From NCBI GenBank assembly GCA_963725085.1, contig CAVRXM010000005.1, forward strand, positions 310,001 through 374,000: DNA of 64,000 nt, written 5' to 3'. The DNA is from VRUE01 sp963725085 (lineage in GTDB: Bacteria; Actinomycetota; Thermoleophilia; Solirubrobacterales; 70-9). A program made the translations under genes and the position numbers. Shown piece after piece: positions 22,360 through 33,210 of the stretch (within the stretch, counting starts at the first letter, position 1; each line of letters begins with the position of its first letter). The notes under the pieces were generated by a model, which saw nothing but the letters and a program-made list of their open reading frames with translations, was not told the DNA's origin and made no database searches.

Positions 22360-23504
22360 ATGAGGAAATTGGTCATCCTCGGCGCCACCGGGTCGATCGG
22401 GGCCCAGGCGCTCCAGATCGTCGCCGCCTCTGACGAGCTCCAGGTCGTCGGCCTTGCCGCGGGCTCGAGCTGGGAGCCGCTGCTCGACGGGGCGCGCCAA
22501 CACGGCGTCCCCACCGTCGCCCTCGCCGACGCCGACGCGGCCGACAGGGCCCGCTCGGCCTGGGACGGCAAGGTGCTCGAGGGCGAGGAGGGAATCCGCC
22601 GACTCGTCGCCGAGTCCGGCGCAGACCTCGTCCTCAATGGGATGGTCGGGGCCGCGGGCCTCGGCCCGACCGTGGTCGCGCTGAGCGAGGGGATCGACGT
22701 CGCCCTCGCCAACAAGGAGAGCCTGGTGATCGGCGGCGAGCTGACGATGGCGCTCGCCGAGGCGACCGGGGCGCGGCTGCTGCCGGTCGACTCCGAGCAC
22801 TCGGCCCTGTTCCAGCTGATCGCCTCGCAGCCGCCGGGGATCGTCGAGCGGCTCGTCCTGACCGCCTCCGGCGGCCCGTTCCGCGGCCGCACCGACCTCG
22901 CCGAGGTCAGCGTCGAGGACGCGCTCGCGCACCCGACCTGGCGGATGGGGGGCGGATCACGATCGACTCGGCGACCCTGATGAACAAGGGGTTCGAGGCG
23001 ATCGAGGCCCACCTCCTGTTCGGGATCCCCTACGAGCGGATCGAGGTCGTGATCCACCCGCAGTCGATCGTCCACTCGCTGATCGACCTCAACGACGGCG
23101 CGACGCTGGCCCACCTCGGCTACCCCGACATGCGGGTCCCGATCTCCTACGCGCTCCATTACCCCGAGCGCGCCGACGTCGACGTCCCCCGGCTCGACCT
23201 GGCGACGGTCGGCGAGCTCGCCTTCGAGGAGCCCGACCTCGAGACCTTCGCCTGCCTGCGGCTCGCGCTCGAGGCGGGGAAGGCCGGCGGCAGCGCTCCC
23301 TGCGTGCTGAACGCCGCCGACGAGGTCGCCGTCGCCGCCTTCCTCGCCGGGCGGATCCCGTTCACGGCGATCGCCGCCGCGGTCGAGGAGCTTCTGGCGG
23401 AGATGCCGGCCCAGCCCGTGACCCACTTCGAGGAGCTGTTCGCGATCGACGAGGAGGCCCGCCGCCGCACCGAGGAGCGGATCGGAGGGTTTGCAGCGGT
23501 ATGA
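22360..23504 (+). CDS. dxr: 1-deoxy-D-xylulose 5-phosphate reductoisomerase (frameshifted)
   Basis: Second step of the MEP isoprenoid pathway, the target of fosmidomycin. N-terminal NADPH fold KLVILGATGSIGAQALQI, then ALANKESLVIGGEL, PVDSEHSALFQ, TASGGPFRG, and across the break ITIDSATLMNKGFEAIEAH. One G appears to be missing in the G-run near 22945 (ATGGGGGGCGG), so the frame changes there. Joined length 381 aa, normal. Overlaps the rseP start by four bases. Confidence 0.96.
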
Positions 23505-24597
23505 ACTGGCTCCTGATCGTCCTCGGCTTCTCGGCGCTGGTGATCCTTCACGAGGCCGGGCACTTCTTCGCCGCCAAGGCGACCGGGATGCGCGTCGAGC
23601 GCTTCTTCCTCTTCTTCCCGCCGAAGGTCGTCTCGATCAAGAGGGGAGAGACCGAGTACGGAATCGGAGCGATCCCCGCAGGCGGCTTCGTGAAGATCAC
23701 CGGCATGAACCCCGACGAGGAGCTCCCTCCCGAGATCGCCGCCCGCGGCTACTACCACCAGCCGGTCTGGAAGCGAATCGTCGTTATCGGCGCCGGGCCG
23801 GCGGTGAATATCGCCATTGCGCTGGCGATCCTCTTCTTCGTCTTCCTCCACTACGGCTTCGAAGAAAGCACGCAGAAGGTGGGGGGCATCCAGCCCGGGA
23901 GCCCGGCCGCCGCCACGCTGAAGAGGGGAGATGAGATCCTCGCCGTCGACGGTCGGCGCTATCCCGATCTCAGCACCCACGCGCGGCTCGAACAATTCCG
24001 CGAAGACATCTCCTCGCACAAATGCGCCGGCAAACAGGTCGATGGCTGCCGAGCGGAGACGCCGGTCACCCTCGACGGTGCGCCGCGACGGACAGGTGAA
24101 GACGATTGCGGTGGCGCCGAAGTTTGACGCCGCTGAAGAACGGCGCGCGGATCGGGTTCCGCTACGGAGCCAGGACCGTCGCGCTCGGTGTCGGCGGCGC
24201 GGCCCAACACGCCGTCGATTCGACCTGGTTCGTCACAAAGGGAACGGTTTCGGTCTTCTCCAGGCTGTTCGAAGAGAAGCAGCGCAAGCAGCTCTCCGGC
24301 GTCGTCGGCGTCAGCGACGTCGCCAACGAAACACTCGATGAAAGCACGAAGGAAACGCTGCTGCTGGTGGCGATCGTCAGCCTCTCGCTCGGGCTGATCA
24401 ACCTCTTCCCGTTCCTGCCGCTCGACGGCGGCCACATCTTCTGGAGCCTGGTCGAGAAGGTGCGCGGCCGGCCCGTCTCCTATCAGGTCATGGAGCGGGC
24501 CGGCGTGATCGGCTTCGTGCTCGTGATCACGCTCTTCTTCATCGGCCTCTCGAACGACATCGGCCGCATCTCCGGCGGCGGCTTCAGCGGCCGCTAG
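23501..24597 (+). CDS. rseP: Site-2 intramembrane metalloprotease RseP/Rip1 (two frameshifts)
   Basis: Cleaves anti-sigma factors or other membrane proteins within the bilayer. The zinc motif HEAGH is in the first helix (VILHEAGHFFAAKATG). A PDZ-like region follows (GIQPGSPAAATLKRGDEILAVDG), and the third zinc ligand is in FPFLPLDGGHIFW near the C-terminus. Extra bases near 24083 and 24130 break the PDZ-distal part. Joined about 365 aa, four membrane segments. Placed after dxr; in mycobacteria ispG follows directly, but here two opposite-strand genes intervene. Confidence 0.93.
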
Positions 24598-24603
24598 CAG
24601 GGC

Positions 24604-25541
24604 CTACTTCGAGAAGACCTTGAACCGGTAGGTCGCCGGCGAGGGGTCGAGTGTCGCCACCATGCCTGGCGCGGACCCTGAAGGTATGGGAGCCGAGCGC
24701 CGAGGCGCGGCTGCGCGTGAACGGCGAGCGGCACTTCTTGTAGGGCTTGCCGTCGAGCTTGCACTGGAAGGTCGCTCCCTCCTCGTTGGAGCGGAACCGG
24801 AACGTCGGGGTGCGGTCGGCGGTCCGCTTCGGCGGCTTGCCCTTCAGGATCGTGTTCGGGCCGCCCTTGCCTGCCCTGGCCACCGCCGCCGCCGCCACCG
24901 CCGCCACCGCCGCCGCTGGCACAGGCGTGCTCGGTGGGCGCAACCGAATTGGGCCGCGGTTCGGGGAAGACCGCGGAGAAGTCGACCGCGCTGTTGTCGC
25001 GGTCATCGCTTTCCTCGAGCAGGGTCGGGCAGCCGGGGGCGATCGTGCGGCGAATCGCCTGTCCGTTCGGGATGCCCGCCGGAGCCACCGGCGAGCCGGT
25101 GGCGGACTCGAGCGCTTCCGGTTTCGAGAAGTTGCCCCAGGAGACGCAGTCGAGGCCTTCCCAGCAGACCGCGCCGCCGCCCGGTTCGATCACGTTCGCC
25201 GGCATCGTTTCGTCCGGAGTGACGGCGAAACGGGTCGCGGCCGCCGGCGTCGCCATCAGGAAGGTCATGTTGTTCTGGGCGTTTTTCGACGTTCGGCCCC
25301 GAAGGCTTTCGAGCCCGACTTCCGCGCCCGCCGGGCCGTAGAACCTGACGATGTGCCCCTGGACGAGGTTCTGCCCGGGCGAGTAGGCCTGAAGCTCCAC
25401 GTATTCGGCTTCGGCGTTGGTCGAGTCGCCCGGGAAGACCTCGCGAATGCTGACTTCATGGAAGGTCGCCGAGGCCGAGCTCGGAACCAGAGCCGCCGCG
25501 GCGAGGATCGCGAGAATCGGAGCGGCGCGTCGAAGCCTCAT
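24604..25541 (-). CDS. Secreted lamin-tail-like protein with one Cys-pair Ig-like module (two frameshifts)
   Basis: Cleavable signal peptide MRLRRAAPILAILAAAALV...SASA. The mature N-terminus ATFHEVSIREVFPGD leads an LTD-like domain of about 190 residues (EYVELQAYSPGQNLV, CWEGLDCVSWGNFS). A polyglycine linker follows, then a module of about 75 residues, TADRTPTFRFRSNEEGATFQ with Cys-x(9)-Cys (CKLDGKPYKKC). Extra bases in the linker and near 24660 break the tail; the natural end is YRFKVFSK. Shares its whole plan with the gene just upstream on the same strand, whose stop overlaps this ATG. Function unknown; probably cell-surface. Confidence 0.8.
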
Positions 25542-27282
25542 TTCTTCTTCCTCTTCTTTTTCGGCTTCAGGACCTTGAAGCTGCTCTTGGCCGGCGTCGG
25601 GTCGACCGCGCCGCCGGCCGAGGCTCTGACCTGGACCGAGTGGGTGCCGAAGGTGAGCGTCTTGGTGGTGAACGGGGAGGCGCACGGCTTGAAGGCGCCA
25701 CCGTCGACCTTGCAGGAGTAGCTCGCCCCGGCTGATGCTCGAGCGGAACTTGAAGGTCGGCGTGCGGTCACGGGTCGTCGCTCTCGGCTTCGACGTGATC
25801 ATCGTGTCGGGGACCGGGACCGGAGGCGCCGGGGGCGGTGGCAACGGGGGAGGGGCCTGGATCGGATTCGAGACTTCCCAGCTGTATCCGGCCGGCGATT
25901 CGTCTTCGTTTCCCGAGCTGTCGATCGCGAGGACCTGGAAGGTGTGGGCGCCGTCGCCGAGTCCGGAGTAGCTCTTGCCGCCGGGATCGCAGACTTCGAA
26001 GCCACCGCCGTCGAGTTTGCATTTGAAGGTCGATTCGGGCTCGGTCGAGCTGTAGGTGAACGCGGCATCGCCGCTGGTGCTCGGGTTGGCCGGTTTGGTC
26101 AGGATCGCCGTGTCGGGCGGTTCGGTGTCCGCCAGCGAGTTGTCGACTTCCCATTCGTAGACCGCCGGGCTCGCGTCGGTGTTGCCGGCCGCGTCCTTTG
26201 CCTGGACTTCGAAGGTGTAGTTGCCGTCGGCGAGGTTCGAGTAGATCTTCGGCTGGGTGGTGCAGTCCGAGAAGCTGGCCTGGGTAGGCGCCAGCTTGCA
26301 TTCGAATTTCGAGCCGGTCTCGGTCGAGCGTGTAGCGGAACAGCGACGTTTTGCCGGGACTGGGGTCGGCGGGCTTGGCGGAGATCGTCGTGTTGGGCGC
26401 CGTCTTGTCGATCGTCCAGGTGTAGCTGGCGGGCGCGCCGGTTCCGTTGCCGTTTGTCGCCTTCACCTGGAACGTGTGGCTGGCCTCGGTCAGCGGCCCC
26501 GGATAGTTGACGCCCGAGACGCAGGAGGCGAACGCTTCGGCGTCGACCCTGCATTCGAAGGTTGCCCCGGCGGGGTTCGAGGTGAAGGTGAAGGTGGCGC
26601 TGGTTTCCTGGGTCGGGTTGGCGGGCTTGCTGTTGATCGTCACAGTCGGCGGCGGGTTTGGGGGCGTGCAGGCTGGGGGGCTCGGCTCGGTCGTGTAGGC
26701 TGACGCGGGGATGGGCGTCGCGTCGGCGAAGTCCGAGGCGCTGTTGTTGCGTGTCGTCGGTGCTGTCGAGCAGGTTGGTGCAGGACCCGCCGGTGATCTT
26801 CCGCCTGATCGCCATCCCGTCCGGGATGCCGCCGGCGTCGACCGGCGTGCCGACGGTCGGGGGAGCAGCGTGGCTGTAATTGCCCCAGGCGACGCAGTCG
26901 ATCGTGTCCGCCCAACAAGCGGCGCCTCCGGCGGCAGGGATGTTGAGGCTGGAGTTGACCAGATCGGGCATCACGCCGAAGGCGGCCTGAACGCCGCTGT
27001 CGCCGATCAGGATCGTCTGCTGGTTGACCGAGCCGGCAGCGAGGCTTCGAGGTGAAGGTGACGGTGCCGGTCGCCGTTCCGGCAGCGTTGTACAGCGTGA
27101 CCCCATGGGTGCTCGACCATTTCCTGGCCCGCGGCGTACATCTGAAGCTCGACGTAGCTCGACTCCGGCGCCGCGGCTGAGCCCGGATAGACCTCACGGA
27201 TCGACATCAGGTGGAAGGTCGCCTGGGCGGGCACGGCCGACGCGAGCAGCGACCAGCGCGGTCCGACCAGGAGCAGGCAAAC
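25538..27282 (-). CDS. Secreted lamin-tail-like protein with four Cys-pair Ig-like modules (about five frameshifts)
   Basis: Paralogue of the gene downstream. The mature N-terminus ATFHLMSIREVYPGSAAAPE begins an LTD-like domain (YVELQMYAAGQEMVE, CWADTIDCVAWGNYSH). Then four modules of about 85 residues follow, each with PxNPT/PSP...AxFTF, a GATFEC-like Cys, a second Cys about nine residues on, and SHTFQVKATNGNG endings. A Pro-rich spacer lies before the fourth, and the tail is KVLKPKKKRKKK. About five one-base frame moves are needed (all explained by extra bases). The signal peptide is only partly readable, so the 5' end is approximate. Stop overlaps the next gene's ATG. Confidence 0.72.
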
Positions 27283-27409
27283 CTCCCCGCCCGACTCGAG
27301 CGGAGGGTCCCCGGCTGCTCGCCCTGCGGCGCACCCATACGTCTCGAGGATACGACGACGCTGCCGAGGCAATCCGACAGACTGCGAAGCACCCGGATAC
27401 CCTTTCCGC

Positions 27410-28664
27410 ATGGCATCAAAGCGCCAGATATTCGTCGGCGGAGTGCCGATCGGGGGCGGCGCCCCGGTCGCGGTCCAGACGATGACGAAGACGGAGACGG
27501 CGAACCTCGAGGCGACGATGGAGCAGATCCGCAAGGTCGCCGACGCCGGCGCCGACCTTGTCCGGGTGGCGGTCCCGCGCGACGAGGACGCGGCGGCGCT
27601 GCGGACGATCGTCGCCCAGTCGCCGATCCCGGTGATCGCGGACATCCACTTCAACCACACGCTGGCGCTGAAGGCGATCGACGCCGGCGCCCACTGCATC
27701 CGGCTCAACCCCGGGAACATCGGCGGCCGCGAGAAAGTCGCCGAGGTCGCCGAGCGGGCGAACGCGGCCGGGATCCCGATGCGGATCGGCGTCAACTCCG
27801 GCTCGCTGCCGAAGCACCTGCACGAGCTCGAGCGCGAGAGCCCGGTCGAGGCGCTGGTCGCCGCCGCGGTCGAGTTCGTCGAGCTGATGGAGGGCCTCGA
27901 GTTCACGAACTTCAAGGTCTCGATCAAGTCGACGAACGTCCCCAATACGATCGCCGCCAACCGCCTGCTCTCCGAGAAGATCCCCTATCCGCTTCACCTC
28001 GGGATCACCGAGGCGGGGACGAAATGGTCGGGCTCGCTGAAGTCCGCGGTCGGCCTCGGCACCCTGCTCGCCGACGGCGTCGGCGACACGATCCGGATCA
28101 GCCTCTCGACCTTCCACGCCGAGGAGGAGGTCAAGGTCGCCTGGGAGATCCTCAAGGCGCTGCAGCTGCGCGAGCGGGGCCCGGTCCTGATCGCCTGCCC
28201 CACCTGCGGCCGGCTCCAGTTCGACATGGACTCGGTCGTCGCCGAAATCGAGCAGCGGCTGGAGGGCTACGCGCGAGCCGATCGAGGTCGCCGTCCTCGG
28301 ATGCGCGGTGAACGGAATCGGCGAGGCGAGCCACGCCGACTTCGGGATCGCCGGCGCCAAGAACGAGGGCCTGATCTACGCCCACGGCAAGCCGCTGCGC
28401 AAGGTCCCGCAGGCGGCCCTGGTCGACACCCTGTTCGAGGAGATCGACAAGTCGCTGCACCGCGGCGAGGTCGAGTTCGACGAGGCCTCCTCGCGCGAGG
28501 GGGCCGAGTGGCTGGCGAAGATCGAGGAGGAAAACGCCGGCGACCTGACCCCGGAGCGGATCGCGAAGCTCGAGCACGAGGCCGCGGAGAAGGGCGAGTC
28601 CGACCGGGTCCTGCTCGACGAGAACGCCTCACCCACCGCCGGACGCAGGTTCAGCCGCGCCTGA
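27410..28664 (+). CDS. ispG: 4-hydroxy-3-methylbut-2-enyl diphosphate synthase (frameshifted)
   Basis: [4Fe-4S] enzyme of the MEP pathway (GcpE). It opens with RQIFVGGVPIGGGAPVAVQT, then IADIHFNHTLAL, LNPGNIGG, and FKVSIKSTNV. Cluster ligands are CPTCGR plus the Cys of VLGCAVNGIGEA and a Glu. An extra base near 28277 (TACGCGCGAGCC) shifts the frame just before VAVLGCAVNG. Joined length about 417 aa. Completes, with dxr, two MEP steps in this window. Confidence 0.95.
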
Positions 28665-28665
28665 G

Positions 28666-30488
28666 ATGGCGACCGAGGCGACCAGCGCGAGCGAGAGGCC
28701 GAAGAGCCTCGATGCGGCGACCATGGCCGAGGCCTTCCAGCTGACCGCCGCCGAGCACGCCGACCAGAGTTGCGATCCGGACCAGGGGCGACGAGTTCAC
28801 GATCACCTGGGGCGGGTACGCCGACCGGGTCCGCACGGTCGCGGCAGGGCTCGCGGCGATCGGCGTCGGCCGCGGCGACACGGTCGGGATCATGCTCACC
28901 AACCGCCCCGAGTTCCACTTCGCCGACACCGCGGCGATCCATCTCGGCGCGACGCCGTTCTCGATCTACAACACGTCGACTCCGGAGCAGATCGGGTTCC
29001 TGCTCGAGGACGCCGGCAACCGGATCCTCTTCACCGAGCAGGCGATGCTCGACACGGTGCTCGCCGCGCGGGACGCGGCCTCGTCTGCGGTCGAAACGAT
29101 CGTCGTCGTCGACGGCGATGCCGGCGACGGCCGGATCACGACGCTCGCCGAGCTCGAGCAGATGGGGGGAGAGGAATTCGACTTCGAAGCCGCCTGGCGA
29201 GCGGTTCAGCCCGACGACCTCCTGACCCTGATCTACACCTCGGGCACCACGGGCCCCCCGAAGGGCGTCGAGCTGACCCACGCCAACCTGCTGGCGACGA
29301 TGGGCACCTTCGACGAGCTGCTTCGCCTGCCCGCCGATGGGCGGCTCGTCTCCTGGCTGCCGATGGCCCACATCGCCGAGCGGAACTGCACCCAGTACCT
29401 GCCGATGACCCACGGGCTCACCACCACCTGCTGTCCCGACCCGCGCCAGGTCGTCGCCTATCTGGTCGAAGTGCGGCCGACCTGGTTCTTCGCCGTGCCG
29501 CGGATCTGGGAGAAACTGAAGGCGGCGATGGAGATCGCGTTCGACGCCGAGCCGGACGTGGCCCGCAAGGAAGCCGTGGTCTGGGCTCTCGAAGTGGGGA
29601 TGAAAAAAGTCCGGGCTGAGCAGGCCGTCGGGATCGCGCCACCGGAGCTCGCGCTCGAATACGCGAAAGCGGACGAGGAGGTCCTCTCCGACCTGCGGGC
29701 CAGGATCGGGCTCGACAAGGCTCGAGGCGGTGAACGTCGGAGCAGCTCCCACTCCGCGACAGGTGATCGAGTTCTTCCATGCGATCGGTGTCGAGCTCTC
29801 AGAGCTGTGGGGGCTCTCGGAGACCAGCGGCGCCGGAACCACCAACCCTCCCGGCAGGGTCAGGATCGGCACCGTCGGGCCGGCGGCACCGGGAATCGAG
29901 CTGAAGCTGGCCGAGGACGGCGAGGTGCTGCTCCGCGGCGGCACGGTGATGGCCGGCTACCGAAACGACCCTGAGAAGACGGCCGAGACGATCGACGCCG
30001 ACGGCTGGCTGCACACCGGCGACGTCGGCGAGCTCAGTGACGACGGCTACCTGACGATCATCGACCGCAAGAAGGAGCTGATCATCAACTCGGCGGGGAA
30101 GAACATGTCGCCGGCGAACATCGAGGCCGCGATCAAGACCGCGAGCCCGCTGATCGGCCAGGTTTGCGCGGTCGGCGACGACCGGCCCTACAACGTGGCG
30201 CTGATCGTCCTCGACCCCGACGCGGCGCCCGTCTTCGCCCAGCAGGAGGGAATCGAGGACGACTCGCTCGAGTCGCTCGCCGGTGAGCCGGCGATCCTCG
30301 AGGAGGTCGCCGCCGCGGTCGAGCGCGGCAACGCCGACCTGGCCAGAGTCGAGCAGATCAAGCGGTTCAAGGTGGTCGCGGCCGAGTGGGAGCCGGCCGG
30401 CGACGAGCTGACCCCGACGATGAAGCTGAAACGGCGCCCGATCGAGCGCAAGTACGCGGCCGAGATCGAGGAGATGTACGCCGAGTAG
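28666..30488 (+). CDS. Long-chain acyl-CoA synthetase, AMP-binding (two frameshifts)
   Basis: Activates fatty acids to acyl-CoA via acyl-AMP (FadD15-like). ANL-superfamily motifs: DLLTLIYTSGTTGPPKGVEL (P-loop), GLSETSGAGT region after the second break, DGWLHTGDVGELSDDGYLT with the catalytic Asp, and DRKKELIINSAGKNMSP with the hinge. The C-terminal lysine lies in TPTMKLKRRPI. Extra bases near 28770 and 29722 split it; joined about 607 aa, the long-chain class length. Starts one base after ispG stop. It could feed acyl groups to the WS/DGAT gene 9 kb away (inference). Confidence 0.9.
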
Positions 30489-30501
30489 CTAGGTTTCCGG
30501 C

Positions 30502-32187
30502 GTGACCCGCTGGAGCCAGACGTTCATACCGACGCTGCGGGACCCGCCCGCCGACGCCGAGGCGGCCTCGCACAGGCTGATGGTGCGGGCCGGGCTGATC
30601 CGCCAGCTCGGCGCCGGGCTCTGGACCTACCTCCCGGCCGGGTGGCGCTCGATCCGCAAGGTCCAGCAGGTCCTGCGCGAGGAGATGGAGGCGATCGGAT
30701 GCCAGGAGATGCTGATGCCGGTCCTCCAGCCGGCCGAGAACTGGGAGAAGACGGGCCGCTACGCGATCGACGAGCTGTTCAAGCTCGAGGACCGCAGGGG
30801 GGCGCCGATGGTCCTCGCGATGACCCACGAGGAGTGCGTGACCTACCACGTCGCCCGCGAGGTCCGCTCCTACCGCGACCTGCCGTTGATGCTTTTCCAC
30901 ATCCAGACCAAGGAGCGCGACGAGCCGCGGCCTCGCGCGGGGGTGCTGCGGACCCGCGAGTTCCTGATGAAGGACGCCTACTCCTTCGACCGCGACGAGG
31001 AGGGCCTCGACCGTGCCTACGGGCTCCAGAGCGAGGCGTACGCGAGGATCTTCGACCGCTGCGGCCTGCGCTGGTACAGGGTCGAGTCCGATGTCGGGAT
31101 GATGGGCGGCTCCGGCGCCCACGAGTACATGGCCCCCTGCGCGGCGGGCGAGAACGAGGTGGCGCTCGCCCCGGGCTACGCGGCCAACGTCGAGATCGCC
31201 TCGGCCGATCCGCAGCCGGTCGAGCTCCCCGAGCCGCTTCCGGCCCCGGAGGAGATCGAGACCCCCGGCCTGACGACGATCGACGAGGTCGCGCCGCCAC
31301 CTCGGCTTGCCCGCCGGGCGCGCTGATCAAGGCCCTGCCGGTGCTGGTCGAGGAGCGGCGGCATGGTGATCGTCCTGATCCGCGGCGACCATCGCCTCAA
31401 CGAGATCAAGCTCCGCAACGCGCTCGGCGCCGATTTCAGGCCCGCCGGAAGCGAGGAGATCGAGGCCGAGATCGGCCCGGTCGGGTTCCTCGGCCCGGTC
31501 GGAGCCGGGGTCGAGATCATCAAGGACGCGGCGATCGTCCCCGGCTCCTACGTCACCGGCGCGAACAGGGCCGACACGCACCTGCGCGGGGTCGAGCCCG
31601 GCCGCGACTTCGAGTTCGAGGAGGTGGACGTCCGGGTCGTCGAGGCGGGCGACATCGCGCCGGGCGGCGGCACGATCGAGATCGAGACCGCGATCGAGAT
31701 CGGCAACATCTTCAAGCTCGGCGCCCGCTACTCGGTCCCGCTCGGGGCGACCTACCTCGACGAGACCGGCACCGAGCGGCCGATCGTGATGGGCAGCTAC
31801 GGGATCGGGCCGGCGCGGATCGTCGCCGCCGCAATCGAGCAGGGTGCCGACGAGAACGGGATCGTCTGGCCCCAGGCGATAGCCCCCTGGCGTGTCCACC
31901 TCGTCGCCCTCGGCAAGGATGGGGAGGCAGAGCGCGAGGCCGCCGACCGCCTCTACGGGGAGCTCCGCGAGCGGATCGGCGCCGACGTGCTCTACGACGA
32001 CCGCGATGCGGGGCCGGGGGAGAAGCTGACCGACGCCGAGCTGCTCGGCTGCCCGGTCCGGCTTCTGGTCGGCCGCCGCGGCCTCGCCGACGGCATCGTC
32101 GAGGCCACCACCCGCGGCGACGGCGCCGAGCACAGGCTCCCGCTCGAGGAAGCCGCCGAGCGGACGCTCGCCCTCCTCGATGGCTGA
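30502..32187 (+). CDS. proS: Prolyl-tRNA synthetase, bacterial type (two frameshifts)
   Basis: Class II synthetase with the bacterial editing insertion. GTG start, then TLRDPPADAEAASHRLMVRA, GLWTYLPAGWR (motif 1), REFLMKDAYSFD (motif 2), the INS domain (DEVA...LPAGALIKALPV, RGDHRLNEIKLRN, VPGSYVTGANRAD), GNIFKLGARYS and GSYGIGPARIVAA (motif 3), and the anticodon domain. Extra bases near 31300 and 31365 lie inside the INS domain. Joined about 561 aa. It follows the ispG-fadD pair, echoing the ispG-proS proximity of other actinobacteria. Confidence 0.95.
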
Positions 32188-32824
32188 GCACGCCCCCTTT
32201 GGCCGCGGCCGGGTCCGGAGGCTGTTCGGCCTCGATCGCAGCGGGCCGGCGCCGCGCCAGACCGAGAAGGGCGAGCCGCTCCATCCCTGGACCCTGCCGA
32301 ACCTGGTCGGCTACCTACGGATCGCGGCGATCCCGCTGTTCCTCTACCTCGCCTTCGAATCGGGGGACGGCCGCAGTGCCGGGGCGGCGATCGTCTTCTG
32401 GCTGATCGCGGTCGGCGACTACGTCGACGGGTTCCTCGCCCGCGTCACCGGCCAGTACTCACGGCTCGGGGCGCTTCTCGACCCGTTCATCGACCGCCTC
32501 ACCATTCTCGCCGGAGCGGTCGTCTGCTGGCATTTCGAGCTGCTGCCGCGCTGGGCGCTGGCGCTGCTCGTCGCCCGCGAAGTGGTGATGCTCGTCCTCG
32601 CCCAGCAGGCGCTCCGCCGCGGGGTCGAGATCAGGGTCAACTGGCCGGGGCGGATCTCGGTCTTCCCGATCATGGGCGGGATCTTCTTCGCCCTCGTCGT
32701 CGACGGCTGGGTCCCGGCGGCGCTCCTGATCGTCGGCGTCGGGCTCGCTCTCCTCGCCACGGTGGTCTATGCCCGCAGCGGTTTGGAGGCGGTCCGGGCG
32801 CAAGACGGTGCCCAATCGGGCTGA
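32180..32824 (+). CDS. pgsA: CDP-alcohol phosphatidyltransferase (PgsA-like)
   Basis: Integral membrane enzyme joining CDP-diacylglycerol to an alcohol. 214 aa, intact. The full signature D-x2-D-G-x2-A-R-x8-G-x3-D-x3-D is visible: DYVDGFLAR, then GALLDPFID. TLPNLVGYLRIAAIP precedes the first helix. A 35-residue basic cytoplasmic N-terminus is present. The acceptor is most likely glycerol-3-phosphate (PgsA), but cardiolipin- or inositol-type enzymes share the motif. Uses the CdsA product. Overlaps proS by eight bases. Confidence 0.82.
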   Translation: MAEHAPFGRGRVRRLFGLDRSGPAPRQTEKGEPLHPWTLPNLVGYLRIAAIPLFLYLAFESGDGRSAGAAIVFWLIAVGDYVDGFLARVTGQYSRLGALLDPFIDRLTILAGAVVCWHFELLPRWALALLVAREVVMLVLAQQALRRGVEIRVNWPGRISVFPIMGGIFFALVVDGWVPAALLIVGVGLALLATVVYARSGLEAVRAQDGAQSG

Positions 32825-32827
32825 ACC

Positions 32828-32869
32828 TTCAACCTGGGGTTGAACCTTCGCGCCCCGGCAACCTATAAT
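32828..32869 (+). promoter_or_regulatory. Promoter of the rsiG-garA-ftsR genes with overlapping inverted repeat
   Basis: A textbook sigma-A-type promoter: TTGAAC at 32840-32845, 18-base spacer, TATAAT at 32864-32869. It directly follows pgsA. A perfect inverted repeat TTCAACC-TGG-GGTTGAA at 32828-32844 covers most of the -35 box, and TGAACCTTC occurs as a direct repeat around it. This placement suggests a repressor or activator site. The transcript would have a leader of about 45 bases ending in AAGGAGCGAG before the rsiG ATG. Confidence 0.7.
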
Positions 32870-32920
32870 CGACCATCAAGCGGCCAACGGAGGCGTAGAG
32901 CCGCCCAACCAAGGAGCGAG

Positions 32921-33193
32921 ATGGAGGACACCTTCCCCGACCTCGGTTCCCTCAGCGACGAGGAGCTGAAGGAGCTGATCGACAACCTGACCGAAGAGGA
33001 GAACGAGATCTCCTACCAGCGCCGTGTCCTGCACGGCAAGATCGACATCCTCAGGGCCGAGCTCGTCAACAGGCTGCGCCACAAACGGGAAAGCGGTGAC
33101 TCGCTGATCTCCGGCGACGACGTCGCCCAGCTGACCGAGATACTCGCCGGCAAGGCCCAGCCGCAACCGCCGGAGGACAAGCCGGCCGCCTGA
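32921..33193 (+). CDS. rsiG: RsiG-like c-di-GMP-dependent anti-sigma factor
   Basis: 90 aa, mostly one long helix, from an ATG with AAGGAG ahead. The helix carries the spacing E27-x3-S31-x2-R34-x3-H38-x3-D42, which equals the c-di-GMP-binding signature known for Streptomyces RsiG (E-x3-S-x2-R-x3-Q-x3-D) with His for Gln. RsiG with c-di-GMP holds the sporulation/motility sigma WhiG. Only one motif copy is present, as in the homodimeric RsiG known from Rubrobacter. No whiG is in this window. A longer upstream start exists but has no ribosome site. First gene of a unit with garA and ftsR homologues. Confidence 0.75.
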   Translation: MEDTFPDLGSLSDEELKELIDNLTEEENEISYQRRVLHGKIDILRAELVNRLRHKRESGDSLISGDDVAQLTEILAGKAQPQPPEDKPAA

Positions 33194-33210
33194 CCGGCCC
33201 GGGAGCTTCC

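Noticed and set aside
7400..31400. Programmed +1 frameshifting or a recoding system as the cause of the many frame changes
   Set aside because: No shared slippery sequence or stimulatory structure, breaks hit housekeeping genes at random positions, and the pattern ceases after 45 kb; sequencing error is simpler.
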